A DNA stretch of 8,316 nucleotides. Source: Dehalococcoidia bacterium. GTDB lineage: Bacteria; Chloroflexota; Dehalococcoidia; GIF9; AB-539-J10. The stretch is taken from positions 1-8,316 of the forward strand of contig JAGYOV010000032.1 in NCBI GenBank assembly GCA_018399375.1. Reading direction: 5' to 3'. Of the stretch, positions 1 to 6,007 are shown piece by piece. Position 1 is the stretch's first letter. The number at the start of each line of letters is the position of its first letter. Made by a program: the position numbers and the translations under genes. The notes under the pieces are model-generated. The model ran no database searches, was not told the origin of the DNA, and was given only the letters and a program-made list of their open reading frames with translations.

Positions 1-346
1 TTATCTCTACGATGACGTCCTTGCTGTCGTTGGGATCCTCTGTCAATAAGGAGAGCTTGATCTGGTGAAGGAGACCATCTCGCTGCTGTTTCAGGTCTTC
101 CACTTCTTCCCGTGCAAGCGTTGCTATCTCTGCATCGGTATTATTGTTATCGAGTAAAGACTCGGTTTCTTCCAGAGCTCTGGTTATTTTCTTATATTGC
201 TGATATAGAAAAATGGTTTTCTCTAGGTTGGTTCTTTCTTTCCCTAGCTTGCGTAGGGAATTGGGATTGGTGGCCACTTCCGGTCGGGCTATTAACTGGC
301 CCAACTCTTCGTATCTTCTCTCTACTAGCTCCAGTTTATCAATCAT
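1..346 (-). CDS. prfA: Peptide chain release factor 1, N-terminal part (runs off the left edge)
   Basis: RF1 recognises UAA and UAG stop codons on the ribosome and triggers release of the finished protein. The minus frame is open from ATG at 346 to the edge, giving 115 complete codons. It starts MIDKLELVERRYEEL, continues with a charged, helical coiled-coil-like domain typical of RF1 domain 1, and reaches LTEDPNDSKDVIVEI. That is the RF1 signature just before the GTGGDEA segment of domain 2. The tripeptide anticodon and the catalytic GGQ motif would lie outside the window. Start choice: ATG 346 matches the usual RF1 N-terminus. No Shine-Dalgarno sequence precedes it, and a strong promoter ends only 10 bases upstream, so the mRNA may have almost no leader. 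The gene diverges from the DUF89 gene. I see no defect in the visible part. Confidence 0.95.
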   Translation of the reverse strand, partial: MIDKLELVERRYEELGQLIARPEVATNPNSLRKLGKERTNLEKTIFLYQQYKKITRALEETESLLDNNNTDAEIATLAREEVEDLKQQRDGLLHQIKLSLLTEDPNDSKDVIVEI

Positions 347-364
347 GACTGAATCTATTATAAT
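336..364 (+). promoter_or_regulatory. Possible promoter of the DUF89 gene, overlapping the prfA promoter
   Basis: On the plus strand there is TTATCA (336-341, 4 of 6 matches to TTGACA), a 17-base spacer and TATAAT (359-364). The -10 box shares bases with the opposite-strand -10 of prfA because TATTATAATA (356-365) is its own reverse complement. The -35 box lies inside the first codons of prfA. The predicted start near 371 would leave a leader of about 43 bases before ATG 414. Confidence 0.45.
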
Positions 365-385
365 ATAGCTCTGTAAGCTCCTCAA
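357..385 (-). promoter_or_regulatory. Promoter of prfA
   Basis: On the minus strand there is a TTGAGG -35 box (380-385), a 17-base spacer, and a perfect TATAAT -10 box (357-362). The expected transcription start is near 350, only about four bases before the prfA ATG. This predicts a nearly leaderless mRNA, in line with the missing Shine-Dalgarno sequence. It is read from sequence only. Confidence 0.65.
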
Positions 386-413
386 CTTGAATAGCAGCAA
401 ATAAAGCAAACAG

Positions 414-1253
414 ATGAAACTTACGCGAGAGTGCTACGATTGCCTGCGTGGCTTGATTCTGCAGGCTGCTGACCTATCGAATGTTGAGGCATCTTTAAAG
501 CGAAGTGCAATTGCACAGGCTACGAAAATCCTCGAGGCGGATTTTTCTTATGACGGTGTCTCCATTGCTATCGCCGCCAAAATTCATCAGGTTATTAGAG
601 ATGTGACGGGCAATCCTGACCCCTACCGGGAGATGAAAAATAAGGAGATAGCTCTTACTCGTGAAATATATCCTGATATCATATCACTCCACGGTGATGG
701 ATTTATGGGTCGTCTTAAGATAGCGGTGTCAGCAAATGCCATTGATTTTTTTCGAGGGCATGATTGCTTAAGAGAGGAGATAATGAGGCCAAAGGAGTTT
801 GTCATAGATGACTCGGAGCATCTAGAGTCGAAGTTGAAAAGTGCAAACAAAGTTTTATATCTGGCTGATAACGCTGGAGAGATCTACTTTGATCTGCCTC
901 TGGTGAGATGGATGCGCGAGCTAACAGAGGTTATCTACGTGGTTAAGCCTTCGCCCGTACAAAACGATGCTACGATAGATGAGCTCAGGCAAACGGGGTT
1001 GGAAAAAGAGTTTGGCAGGGTAATGGTCATGGATACAGCCTCCCCTGGGATAATGCTTCCTCTAGCTTCAGGAAATCTGAGAACCGAATTCGAATCTGCC
1101 GACATCGTATTTGCCAAGGGAATGGGACATTATGAGTCTCTTTCTGAGCTCCCTGCTGAGGGTAGATTTTTCCATTGTCTTATGGCAAAGTGCCAGCCAG
1201 TGTCTAACTCTCTTGGCGTTCCTCTAAACAGCTATGTGCTTGCTCTGAGGTAA
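414..1253 (+). CDS. DUF89 family protein (ARMT1-like, metal-dependent phosphatase fold)
   Basis: This 279-residue protein belongs to DUF89 (PF01937). Characterised eukaryotic members are metal-dependent phosphatases thought to remove damaged phosphometabolites. The substrate of this CxxC-type bacterial/archaeal branch is unknown to me. Family marks visible are a CxxC motif at residues 7-10 (ECYDC), ANAIDF at about 107-112, the core motif DNAGE at 152-156 followed by D160, PVQND at 181-185, and KGMGHYESL at 235-243. The last corresponds to the family's KGxGNYESL, with His in place of Asn. Near the end is MAKCQPVSNSLGV, also family-like. These acidic and Asn residues are the expected metal and phosphate ligands. 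No signal peptide or membrane segment is seen, so it is probably cytoplasmic. Shine-Dalgarno pairing upstream of ATG 414 is weak. It is convergent with the membrane-protein gene that follows, 38 bases away. Confidence 0.88.
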   Translation: MKLTRECYDCLRGLILQAADLSNVEASLKRSAIAQATKILEADFSYDGVSIAIAAKIHQVIRDVTGNPDPYREMKNKEIALTREIYPDIISLHGDGFMGRLKIAVSANAIDFFRGHDCLREEIMRPKEFVIDDSEHLESKLKSANKVLYLADNAGEIYFDLPLVRWMRELTEVIYVVKPSPVQNDATIDELRQTGLEKEFGRVMVMDTASPGIMLPLASGNLRTEFESADIVFAKGMGHYESLSELPAEGRFFHCLMAKCQPVSNSLGVPLNSYVLALR

Positions 1254-1291
1254 TGGCGTTAGATCAAGAGGGGAGCTCTGTTTCGAAACTC

Positions 1292-1753
1292 TTAGCTGTA
1301 CAGACCTCTTTGCCTGTTATTGCTTACGATAGCATAGTATTCCTGGTCCACATCTATTCCCCTCTCTCTCAATATTCGCTCTGTCATTTCAATGGCATGA
1401 GATAAATCCAGGAAGCGGTGTAACCATACCTGAGGGTTATCTGGTGCTTTTTGGAAGTCCATTGAATACTCCGAGAATTCCTCTGAGATCTTGTCAAATT
1501 GGTGCTGGAAATTGAAAGAGCCTCTAATTCGTGGAAACTTGAAGATGTCTTTTACTCTGCTGAAGTGGCGCTGGAATATGTATTTATCGACATACCAGAA
1601 CACGCATGCCAGGAAGAACTGATTTAACAGGAATGCAGGAATAGTGTGAATACCAAGCGTGTCTGCTAATCCATATTGCAGTAAAGCCCCAGCAATGCCT
1701 GAAAGGAACACCCAGCGCCCAAAAACATAGATGAACCATTCCTTGGAAAACAT
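1292..1753 (-). CDS. Small two-helix membrane protein of unknown function
   Basis: I do not recognise this 153-residue protein. Residues about 8-30 and 36-58 are hydrophobic and look like two membrane helices joined by a short loop. The second ends in a basic, aromatic segment (KYIFQRHFSRVK). The remaining ~90 residues are hydrophilic and mostly helical, with an acidic stretch (KISEEFSEYSMDF) and a C-terminal ERILRERG helix, so they are probably cytoplasmic. Start choice: ATG 1753 has a strong Shine-Dalgarno, GGAGGTG, very close upstream. It is the last gene of a minus-strand run, 60 bases after thymidylate synthase, so it may be co-transcribed with it. Nothing in the sequence ties it to thymidylate metabolism. 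Confidence 0.75.
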   Translation of the reverse strand: MFSKEWFIYVFGRWVFLSGIAGALLQYGLADTLGIHTIPAFLLNQFFLACVFWYVDKYIFQRHFSRVKDIFKFPRIRGSFNFQHQFDKISEEFSEYSMDFQKAPDNPQVWLHRFLDLSHAIEMTERILRERGIDVDQEYYAIVSNNRQRGLYS

Positions 1754-1813
1754 ACCACCTCCTCGCGATCATTTGTCTTTACGGCAAATTCTAATTTATT
1801 TCTGGCTGTAAAA

Positions 1814-2458
1814 TTATTCCAGACGACAGACCTGTCTGGCTAGAGACCACGTGTGGTCATAGAGGTGCAATCCCTTGCTCGTCGCTATTATTTCTCCGTC
1901 CTCACAACCGATCTCACTCACCATAAATTCCTTCATTAGTTGTAAGCCTCCCAGGTTGGTGGGAAATGCAGCCCACAGATCCCAACTCCTGAAATAGATG
2001 ATGAAATGCAGCTTTCCGTACCTCAGCCTGGTATCCAGGACGCGCAGGCACGGTGGATCGGTCATGCCTATTGAATGTCTGGAACCGATTGTCATGCAAC
2101 CCTGGTTTGTCTCGGGGCAATTTTTATACATATCGATTACGCTATACATCTGAGGTTCCAGGTCTTCTCCATAGGTATATTGCTCTGTTTCTGCTCGTTC
2201 TCCGGTCATCAAATACGTCAGGTAGTCAGCGATATAATCATCGGTGGCAGGGGATGGCACTCCTTCTGGGACTAAAGGAGATAAGGGCCTTTGTCCAGGG
2301 TTGGTTATTTGCACCGTAACGTGGTCCAGTTCGAGCCTCTTGTGTCCTTCAAAACTACCCCTCGCTATGGTGTATTCATAGCCGGAGGTCAATACTTTGT
2401 TGAGACATTGGAACCAAGCATCTTCGATGCTATTGGCACTTATGTTTACCAGGTTCAC
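1814..2458 (-). CDS. thyA: Thymidylate synthase, short archaeal-like ThyA type
   Basis: ThyA methylates dUMP to dTMP using methylene-tetrahydrofolate, which becomes dihydrofolate. At 214 residues it is shorter than the E. coli enzyme (264) and resembles the compact archaeal forms. Key residues are in family order: YTYGEDL at about 94-100, the catalytic cysteine C137 in DPPC, R157-S158 and D160 in FRSWDLW, N168 in FPTNL, and the H198/Y200 pair in LHLYDH. These are the expected nucleophile, phosphate-binding and dUMP-binding positions, so I infer an active enzyme. The start is GTG at 2458. An in-frame stop lies upstream with no other start codon between, so this is the only plausible start. The nearest Shine-Dalgarno-like GGGAGG is about 15 bases away, which is unusually far. 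It lies 37 bases after the NYN gene on the same strand. Confidence 0.85.
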   Translation of the reverse strand: MNLVNISANSIEDAWFQCLNKVLTSGYEYTIARGSFEGHKRLELDHVTVQITNPGQRPLSPLVPEGVPSPATDDYIADYLTYLMTGERAETEQYTYGEDLEPQMYSVIDMYKNCPETNQGCMTIGSRHSIGMTDPPCLRVLDTRLRYGKLHFIIYFRSWDLWAAFPTNLGGLQLMKEFMVSEIGCEDGEIIATSKGLHLYDHTWSLARQVCRLE

Positions 2459-2495
2459 AGTACTTATCTGCCCTCCCGGATATCTAGATGTCTTA

Positions 2496-3080
2496 TCAAG
2501 TATTTGTTGCAGGGGAGTTCGTCGCCTTGGCTTTGCGGCGGTTTTTCCTGCGGCGAGAGCGGTTGCCTATCCAGAGGCCTGTGAAGAAAGCCCTGTTGAG
2601 GATCTGCCACTGGTCTGCTACTCCCAGCAGGCTCTTGGAGATATTATTGTCGAAGTGAGCAACTTCCACATGCTTGCCAGCGTTTTTTACTGTCTGGAGA
2701 GCATAGGCGAAATCTCCATCACCACTGACCAGTATTGCGGTATCGTATAGATCTCTCCAGGCGAAGTGAAGCAGGTCCGTGGCCAGCATAATATCGACTC
2801 CCTTCTCCACGGGTATGCCCTGAGCAAGTTTGGTGCTTCCCAGCCTGACTTCAAGATAGGGCATTTGATGTAGGGTTTCCAGGAAATCTTGTTGCTCGCG
2901 ATGGCCTTCGGGATACTGGCTTTCGTCTTGGAGAATATTGTAGTAATATACTCGAAATAACTGCCTTTGCCCACAGAGTTTATGGGCAAATTCAGAGAAG
3001 TTGAGATCGTAGCGCTTGAAGTTACTTTTCAGCGCATGATATAGATTGCTTCCGTCTATGAATATTGCTACTCTTTCCAT
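2496..3080 (-). CDS. NYN domain protein, LabA/DUF88-like putative ribonuclease
   Basis: This 194-residue protein has a NYN domain, a PIN-like fold found in metal-dependent ribonucleases. The family's acidic pocket is visible: D9 and N12 in FIDGSNLYHAL, D96 in EKGVDIMLATDLL with D102, and D121/D123 in SGDGDF. The order and spacing match LabA-type proteins, which usually span about 160-180 residues. After the domain (about residue 168) comes a very basic tail (RSRRRKNRRKAK, about 174-185), suggesting nucleic-acid binding. No signal peptide is seen. ATG 3080 has a G-run (GGGGGG) about 8 bases upstream as a weak ribosome site. It lies 24 bases after tRNA-Asn and 37 bases before thymidylate synthase on the same strand. 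The RNA target is unknown. Confidence 0.88.
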   Translation of the reverse strand: MERVAIFIDGSNLYHALKSNFKRYDLNFSEFAHKLCGQRQLFRVYYYNILQDESQYPEGHREQQDFLETLHQMPYLEVRLGSTKLAQGIPVEKGVDIMLATDLLHFAWRDLYDTAILVSGDGDFAYALQTVKNAGKHVEVAHFDNNISKSLLGVADQWQILNRAFFTGLWIGNRSRRRKNRRKAKATNSPATNT

Positions 3081-3104
3081 CGTATTGGCCCCCCATCAAA
3101 ACAC

Positions 3105-3179
3105 TGGCTCCCCGGGCAGGACTCGAACCTGCAACCGAGCGGTTAACAGCCGCCTACTCTACCATTGAGCTACCGGGGA
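3105..3179 (-). tRNA. tRNA-Asn (GTT)
   Basis: The minus strand folds as a full cloverleaf of 75 bases including an encoded CCA (3105-3107). The acceptor stem is TCCCCGG/CCGGGGA with discriminator G. There is a D arm around AATGGTAGA and an anticodon stem GGCGG/CCGCT with loop CTGTTAA (anticodon GTT). The T arm is GCAGG-TTCGAGT-CCTGC. One anticodon-stem pair is G-T. It is followed 24 bases later by the NYN gene on the same strand. Confidence 0.97.
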
Positions 3180-3382
3180 AAACTCAATTTGAACAAATAT
3201 ATCTAGAGAGAAAGAGATGATGTATATTTTCGTGACCGAGCCATCTCTACATCCCGGGGCTAAACTTTAGCTTATTCATCCAAGCCTGTCAATTGTCTTT
3301 ATTGCGCCCTCTTTGCGGAAAAGGTAAAATTGTCGCGTGTGATTATAGAAGATATGGGAATGTATAATTTAAGAGTTGAAAA
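3180..3382. promoter_or_regulatory. Intergenic region with candidate promoters for the nucleotidyltransferase operon
   Basis: This region separates tRNA-Asn (minus) from the plus-strand sugar operon. I see two plus-strand candidates. One is TTGCGC (3302-3307), 17 bases, TAAAAT (3325-3330). The other is a perfect TATAAT (3363-3368) with no good -35, ending 14 bases before the GTG start. A short palindrome GCTAAACTTTAGC lies at 3259-3271. A-T-rich sequence at 3186-3230 probably contains the tRNA-Asn promoter, but no clear -35/-10 pair stands out. I see no gene here. Confidence 0.4.
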
Positions 3383-4459
3383 GTGAAAGCTGTTATTCTA
3401 GTAGGAGGAAAAGGCACCCGACTGTACCCTCTTACTCTGGGCACGCCCAAGGCAATGGTTCCCATTTTGAATAAGCCTTTTCTGGAGCATATGATCTCTT
3501 ACCTCAAGAAGTACGATATCCTGGATATCGTACTTGCCATGGGATATCTCCCTGATCCCATTCAGAGTTACTTTGACGATGGTAGTGAGTTCGGAGTTCG
3601 AATAACCTATCTTGTAGAAGATAAGCCATTGGGTACTGGTGGAGCGGTGAAAAATGCCGAGTTTCTGCTCGAGGAACCATTCTTTGTTTTTAATGGAGAT
3701 GTCTTGACTGAAATTGACCTTGGCAATATGGCGCGAGTGCATCGTGAGACAGGTACTTCTGTGACCATGGCGCTAACGCCAGTGGATGATCCTTCTCTGT
3801 ATGGAGTGGTGGAAACCGATACCAGTGGGATGGTAAAGCAATTTATGGAAAAGCCCAGCAGGGATGAGGCACCTACCAATATGATCAATGCTGGCATCTA
3901 TATAATTGAACCAGAAATACTGGGCCGTATACCTTCGGAAACTTTTTTCATGGTTGAACGCGAGCTTTTCCCTGTGCTTCTGGAAGAAGGCCAATCCATC
4001 TCTAGCTATGCCTCTGATGCTTACTGGATAGATATAGGAACGACGGATAAATATCTAAAAGTAAATCATGATTTGCTTTCAAGAGAAGACCTGTCTTCTC
4101 CCTGCCTCCAAAGTGATAACGATACCTCTCATCATGAAGCTATGATTGAAGGCCCGGTGCTGCTGGGGAAGAATTGCGCTCTGGGTGAGAACGTTCGAAT
4201 AAAAGGGCCTGCTGTTATCGGTGATAAATGTGAAGTTGGTGATAATGCGACCGTGGAGGGAGCAATAGTGTGGCAGAATTCGAAAATGGGCAGATCGTCG
4301 TTGCTTGAAAACTGTATCATCGCTTCCAATTGCCACGTTGGAGATAACTGTCATATTTCTAGTGGTTGCGTTTTGGGTGATAGCGTAGTCATTGGCGATG
4401 GGAGCAATCTGGCACAGCAGACGCTGGTCTGGCCTGGTCATTATTTGCGCTGCACCTGA
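3383..4459 (+). CDS. Sugar-1-phosphate nucleotidyltransferase with left-handed beta-helix (mannose-1-phosphate guanylyltransferase-like)
   Basis: This 358-residue enzyme should join a nucleoside triphosphate to a sugar-1-phosphate, giving an NDP-sugar. The N-terminal nucleotidyltransferase domain (about 1-232) shows GGKGTRLYPLT (8-18), P22-K23, LGTGGA (83-88), FNGDVLT (103-109), MEKP (155-158), NAGIY (169-173) and WIDIGTTDKYL (215-225). Residues from about 255 to the end carry hexapeptide repeats of a left-handed beta-helix (GKNCALGENVRIKGPAVIGD and similar). This layout is typical of GDP-mannose pyrophosphorylases and related enzymes, but sugar specificity cannot be read from sequence. The phosphatase 18 bases downstream favours mannose-1-phosphate and GDP-mannose; a glucose-1-phosphate enzyme is the main alternative. 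The start is GTG 3383, with little Shine-Dalgarno pairing. Codons 43-51 form a perfect palindrome. Confidence 0.85.
   Translation: MKAVILVGGKGTRLYPLTLGTPKAMVPILNKPFLEHMISYLKKYDILDIVLAMGYLPDPIQSYFDDGSEFGVRITYLVEDKPLGTGGAVKNAEFLLEEPFFVFNGDVLTEIDLGNMARVHRETGTSVTMALTPVDDPSLYGVVETDTSGMVKQFMEKPSRDEAPTNMINAGIYIIEPEILGRIPSETFFMVERELFPVLLEEGQSISSYASDAYWIDIGTTDKYLKVNHDLLSREDLSSPCLQSDNDTSHHEAMIEGPVLLGKNCALGENVRIKGPAVIGDKCEVGDNATVEGAIVWQNSKMGRSSLLENCIIASNCHVGDNCHISSGCVLGDSVVIGDGSNLAQQTLVWPGHYLRCT
3509..3535. repeat. Perfect 27-base palindrome inside the nucleotidyltransferase gene
   Basis: Arms of 13 bases (AAGTACGATATCC and its exact complement) flank a single central T. In RNA this could form a 12-pair stem with a CUG loop. 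It is exactly codons 43-51 (KYDILDIVL). No T-run follows, so it is not a standard terminator. Confidence 0.9.
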
Positions 4460-4477
4460 GAATGGCGGATAACAATT

Positions 4478-5314
4478 ATGGCTTCAACCAATATGGTGCT
4501 GTTTACCGACCTGGATGGCACTTTACTTGACAGGGATACTTATTCCAGCGCGATTGTAATTCCCTCACTGAAACAACTGCAGAGTGCGAGAGTCCCCGTG
4601 ATTTTCTGTTCTGCAAAGACCCGGGCGGAGCAGGAAGTGCACAGGCAGGAGCTTGGCATAAAGGATCCATTTATCGTTGAGAATGGAGGCGCTATTTTTA
4701 TACCGCAGGGATATTTCCCTTTTCCCTTTGATTATCAAAAAAGAAAAGGAGATTTTCTGGTTGTTGAGCTGGGTATGCCCTATGGAGAGATCAGGCAGCA
4801 ACTGTGTCGGATAAGAGAAGAAGGGCAGTTTCATTTTAAGGGATTTGGCGATATGAGCGTTGAGGAAGTAATGGCTATTACGGGATTGGATATGGAGGCA
4901 GCGCGCAGGGCTAAGGAGAGGGAATATGAAGAGACGATTGATTTTGGAGACAGAATGGATGAGATTGAGCGTGCGCTTCATGCTATAAGGTTGAGGGGTC
5001 TTAATTGCACGCATGGAGGCAGGTTTTATGGCGTCATGGGGGCGAACGATAAGGGCATTGCTGTAAATATCCTCAAAGGTTTATTCCGTAAGAAGCTGGG
5101 TCAGTTCGAATCTATGGGCATCGGAGATAGCGTAAATGATGTGCCTATGCTCTCGGTGGTTGATGTGCCCATGCTGGTACAGAAAGCAGATGGCATATGG
5201 GAGGATATCGAAATAGATAGACTGCAGAAAGTCCAGGGGGTAGGTCCTGCTGGTTGGGCCAGGGCTATAAAAGAAATTGTCAGAGGGCTGGAGACAAAAG
5301 AAGTTTCGTCGTAG
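4478..5314 (+). CDS. mpgP: Mannosyl-3-phosphoglycerate phosphatase-like HAD hydrolase
   Basis: MpgP removes phosphate from mannosyl-3-phosphoglycerate to give the compatible solute mannosylglycerate. The related GpgP activity acts on the glucosyl form. The 278-residue protein has all HAD motifs: I D11-L-D13-GT, II S45 in FCSAKTR, III K192, and IV GDSVND (216-221). The cap domain carries family-like ENGGAIFIPQGYF (68-80) and REYEETI (148-154). Usual family length is about 250-280 residues. It follows the nucleotidyltransferase by 18 bases, so one transcript supplying NDP-sugar and then dephosphorylating the product is likely. The intervening synthase is absent from the window and not fused here, although bifunctional synthase-phosphatase proteins are known in Dehalococcoides. 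ATG 4478 has weak Shine-Dalgarno pairing; ATG 4493 (MVLFTDLDG) is a possible later start. Confidence 0.85.
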   Translation: MASTNMVLFTDLDGTLLDRDTYSSAIVIPSLKQLQSARVPVIFCSAKTRAEQEVHRQELGIKDPFIVENGGAIFIPQGYFPFPFDYQKRKGDFLVVELGMPYGEIRQQLCRIREEGQFHFKGFGDMSVEEVMAITGLDMEAARRAKEREYEETIDFGDRMDEIERALHAIRLRGLNCTHGGRFYGVMGANDKGIAVNILKGLFRKKLGQFESMGIGDSVNDVPMLSVVDVPMLVQKADGIWEDIEIDRLQKVQGVGPAGWARAIKEIVRGLETKEVSS

Positions 5315-5389
5315 TGAGTGAATGTCAAGCGGTATAAAAAGGCATATTCTCTCCTCGGTCAACGATGGAAATTTATCTCTTTAGCGAAT

Positions 5390-5395
5390 AGGAAG
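5390..5395 (+). promoter_or_regulatory. Ribosome binding site that supports the GTG 5402 start
   Basis: AGGAAG sits six bases before GTG 5402. The earlier in-frame GTG at 5318 has no comparable site. This is my reason for shortening the next gene by 28 residues. Confidence 0.5.
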
Positions 5396-5401
5396 CTGTG
5401 C

Positions 5402-5944
5402 GTGATAGAAGAAATCCTTGGCTGGAATATCTCTCGCGAAGCAATAGTATTCATCATTTCAATTCTGCCCGTGGTAGAACTTCGTGGAGCATTGCCCATA
5501 GCTATAAATGTATTTCACATTCCATGGTATAAAGCTCTCTGCCTGGCCATTGCAGGCAATTTGTTGCCGGTGCCCATTCTGCTGCTATTCTTGAGTTCTC
5601 TTGTCAGGATGGCTAGCCGTGTGAAATTGGGACAAAATATAGCTAACTGGATATTTGAACGCGCCAGACGGCGGAGCAGCAACATTGTAAAGTACGAACG
5701 CATTGGTCTGATGCTCTTCGTTGCTGTGCCCCTTCCGGTGACCGGTGCCTGGACCGGATCGATAGCGGCTTTTCTCTTGGGTTTCAAATTCAAATATGCT
5801 TTCCTCTCCATCTTCTCTGGAATAGTGATTGCTGGCGTTATCGTTACGTGCTTGTGCTTGTTGGGTTGGGTTGGGGCAGTGGTCGCTGGTCTTGTAATGA
5901 GCACTCTGGCAGTAGTGTGGTGGAAGAAGAGGTGGGATGCCTGA
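5402..5944 (+). CDS. Small multi-drug export family (PF06695/COG2426) membrane protein
   Basis: This 180-residue integral membrane protein matches the PF06695 family, named for proposed drug export, though its transport role is not established. Family marks are ILPVVELRGALPIAI near the start, AGNLLPVPILLL, a cytoplasmic basic stretch (FERARRRSSNIVKYERIG), and VPLPVTGAWTGSIAAFLLG. There are about four or five hydrophobic segments. The last is followed by the positive end VVWWKKRWDA. Start choice: GTG 5402 has a good ribosome site. GTG 5318 would add 28 unconserved, polar residues and sit 3 bases after mpgP, which would allow translational coupling. It is the third gene of the sugar-operon strand run. 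Whether it moves the solute made by its neighbours is speculation. Confidence 0.8.
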   Translation: MIEEILGWNISREAIVFIISILPVVELRGALPIAINVFHIPWYKALCLAIAGNLLPVPILLLFLSSLVRMASRVKLGQNIANWIFERARRRSSNIVKYERIGLMLFVAVPLPVTGAWTGSIAAFLLGFKFKYAFLSIFSGIVIAGVIVTCLCLLGWVGAVVAGLVMSTLAVVWWKKRWDA

Positions 5945-6007
5945 ATATCGAACATGGCGTGATGAGGTGTATGCAGGGTTATGCCCATGTAGTTGGGCTA
6001 AAAAGCT

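Noticed and set aside
1254..1291. Possible terminator between the two convergent genes
   Set aside because: The only stem (AGAG/CTCT) has four pairs and no T-run, so I cannot support a terminator.
2053..2750. Several plus-strand open frames of 66-117 codons
   Set aside because: They lie opposite thymidylate synthase and the NYN gene, whose proteins are clearly recognisable, and carry no recognisable domain.
3259..3271. Palindrome GCTAAACTTTAGC between tRNA-Asn and the sugar operon
   Set aside because: Six-base arms are short enough to occur by chance, and it is not placed at a clear promoter or before a T-run. It is mentioned only in the intergenic entry.
5318..5401. Longer N-terminus for the PF06695 protein from GTG 5318
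   Set aside because: It adds 28 polar, unfamiliar residues and has no ribosome site, whereas GTG 5402 has AGGAAG six bases upstream. I kept it as an alternative only, since the 3-base gap to mpgP would allow coupling.
5863..5882. G-runs GGG, GGG, GGGG then GG, a possible G-quadruplex
   Set aside because: There are only three runs of three or more G within reach, and it lies in coding sequence for a Gly/Trp/Val-rich membrane helix, which explains the composition.
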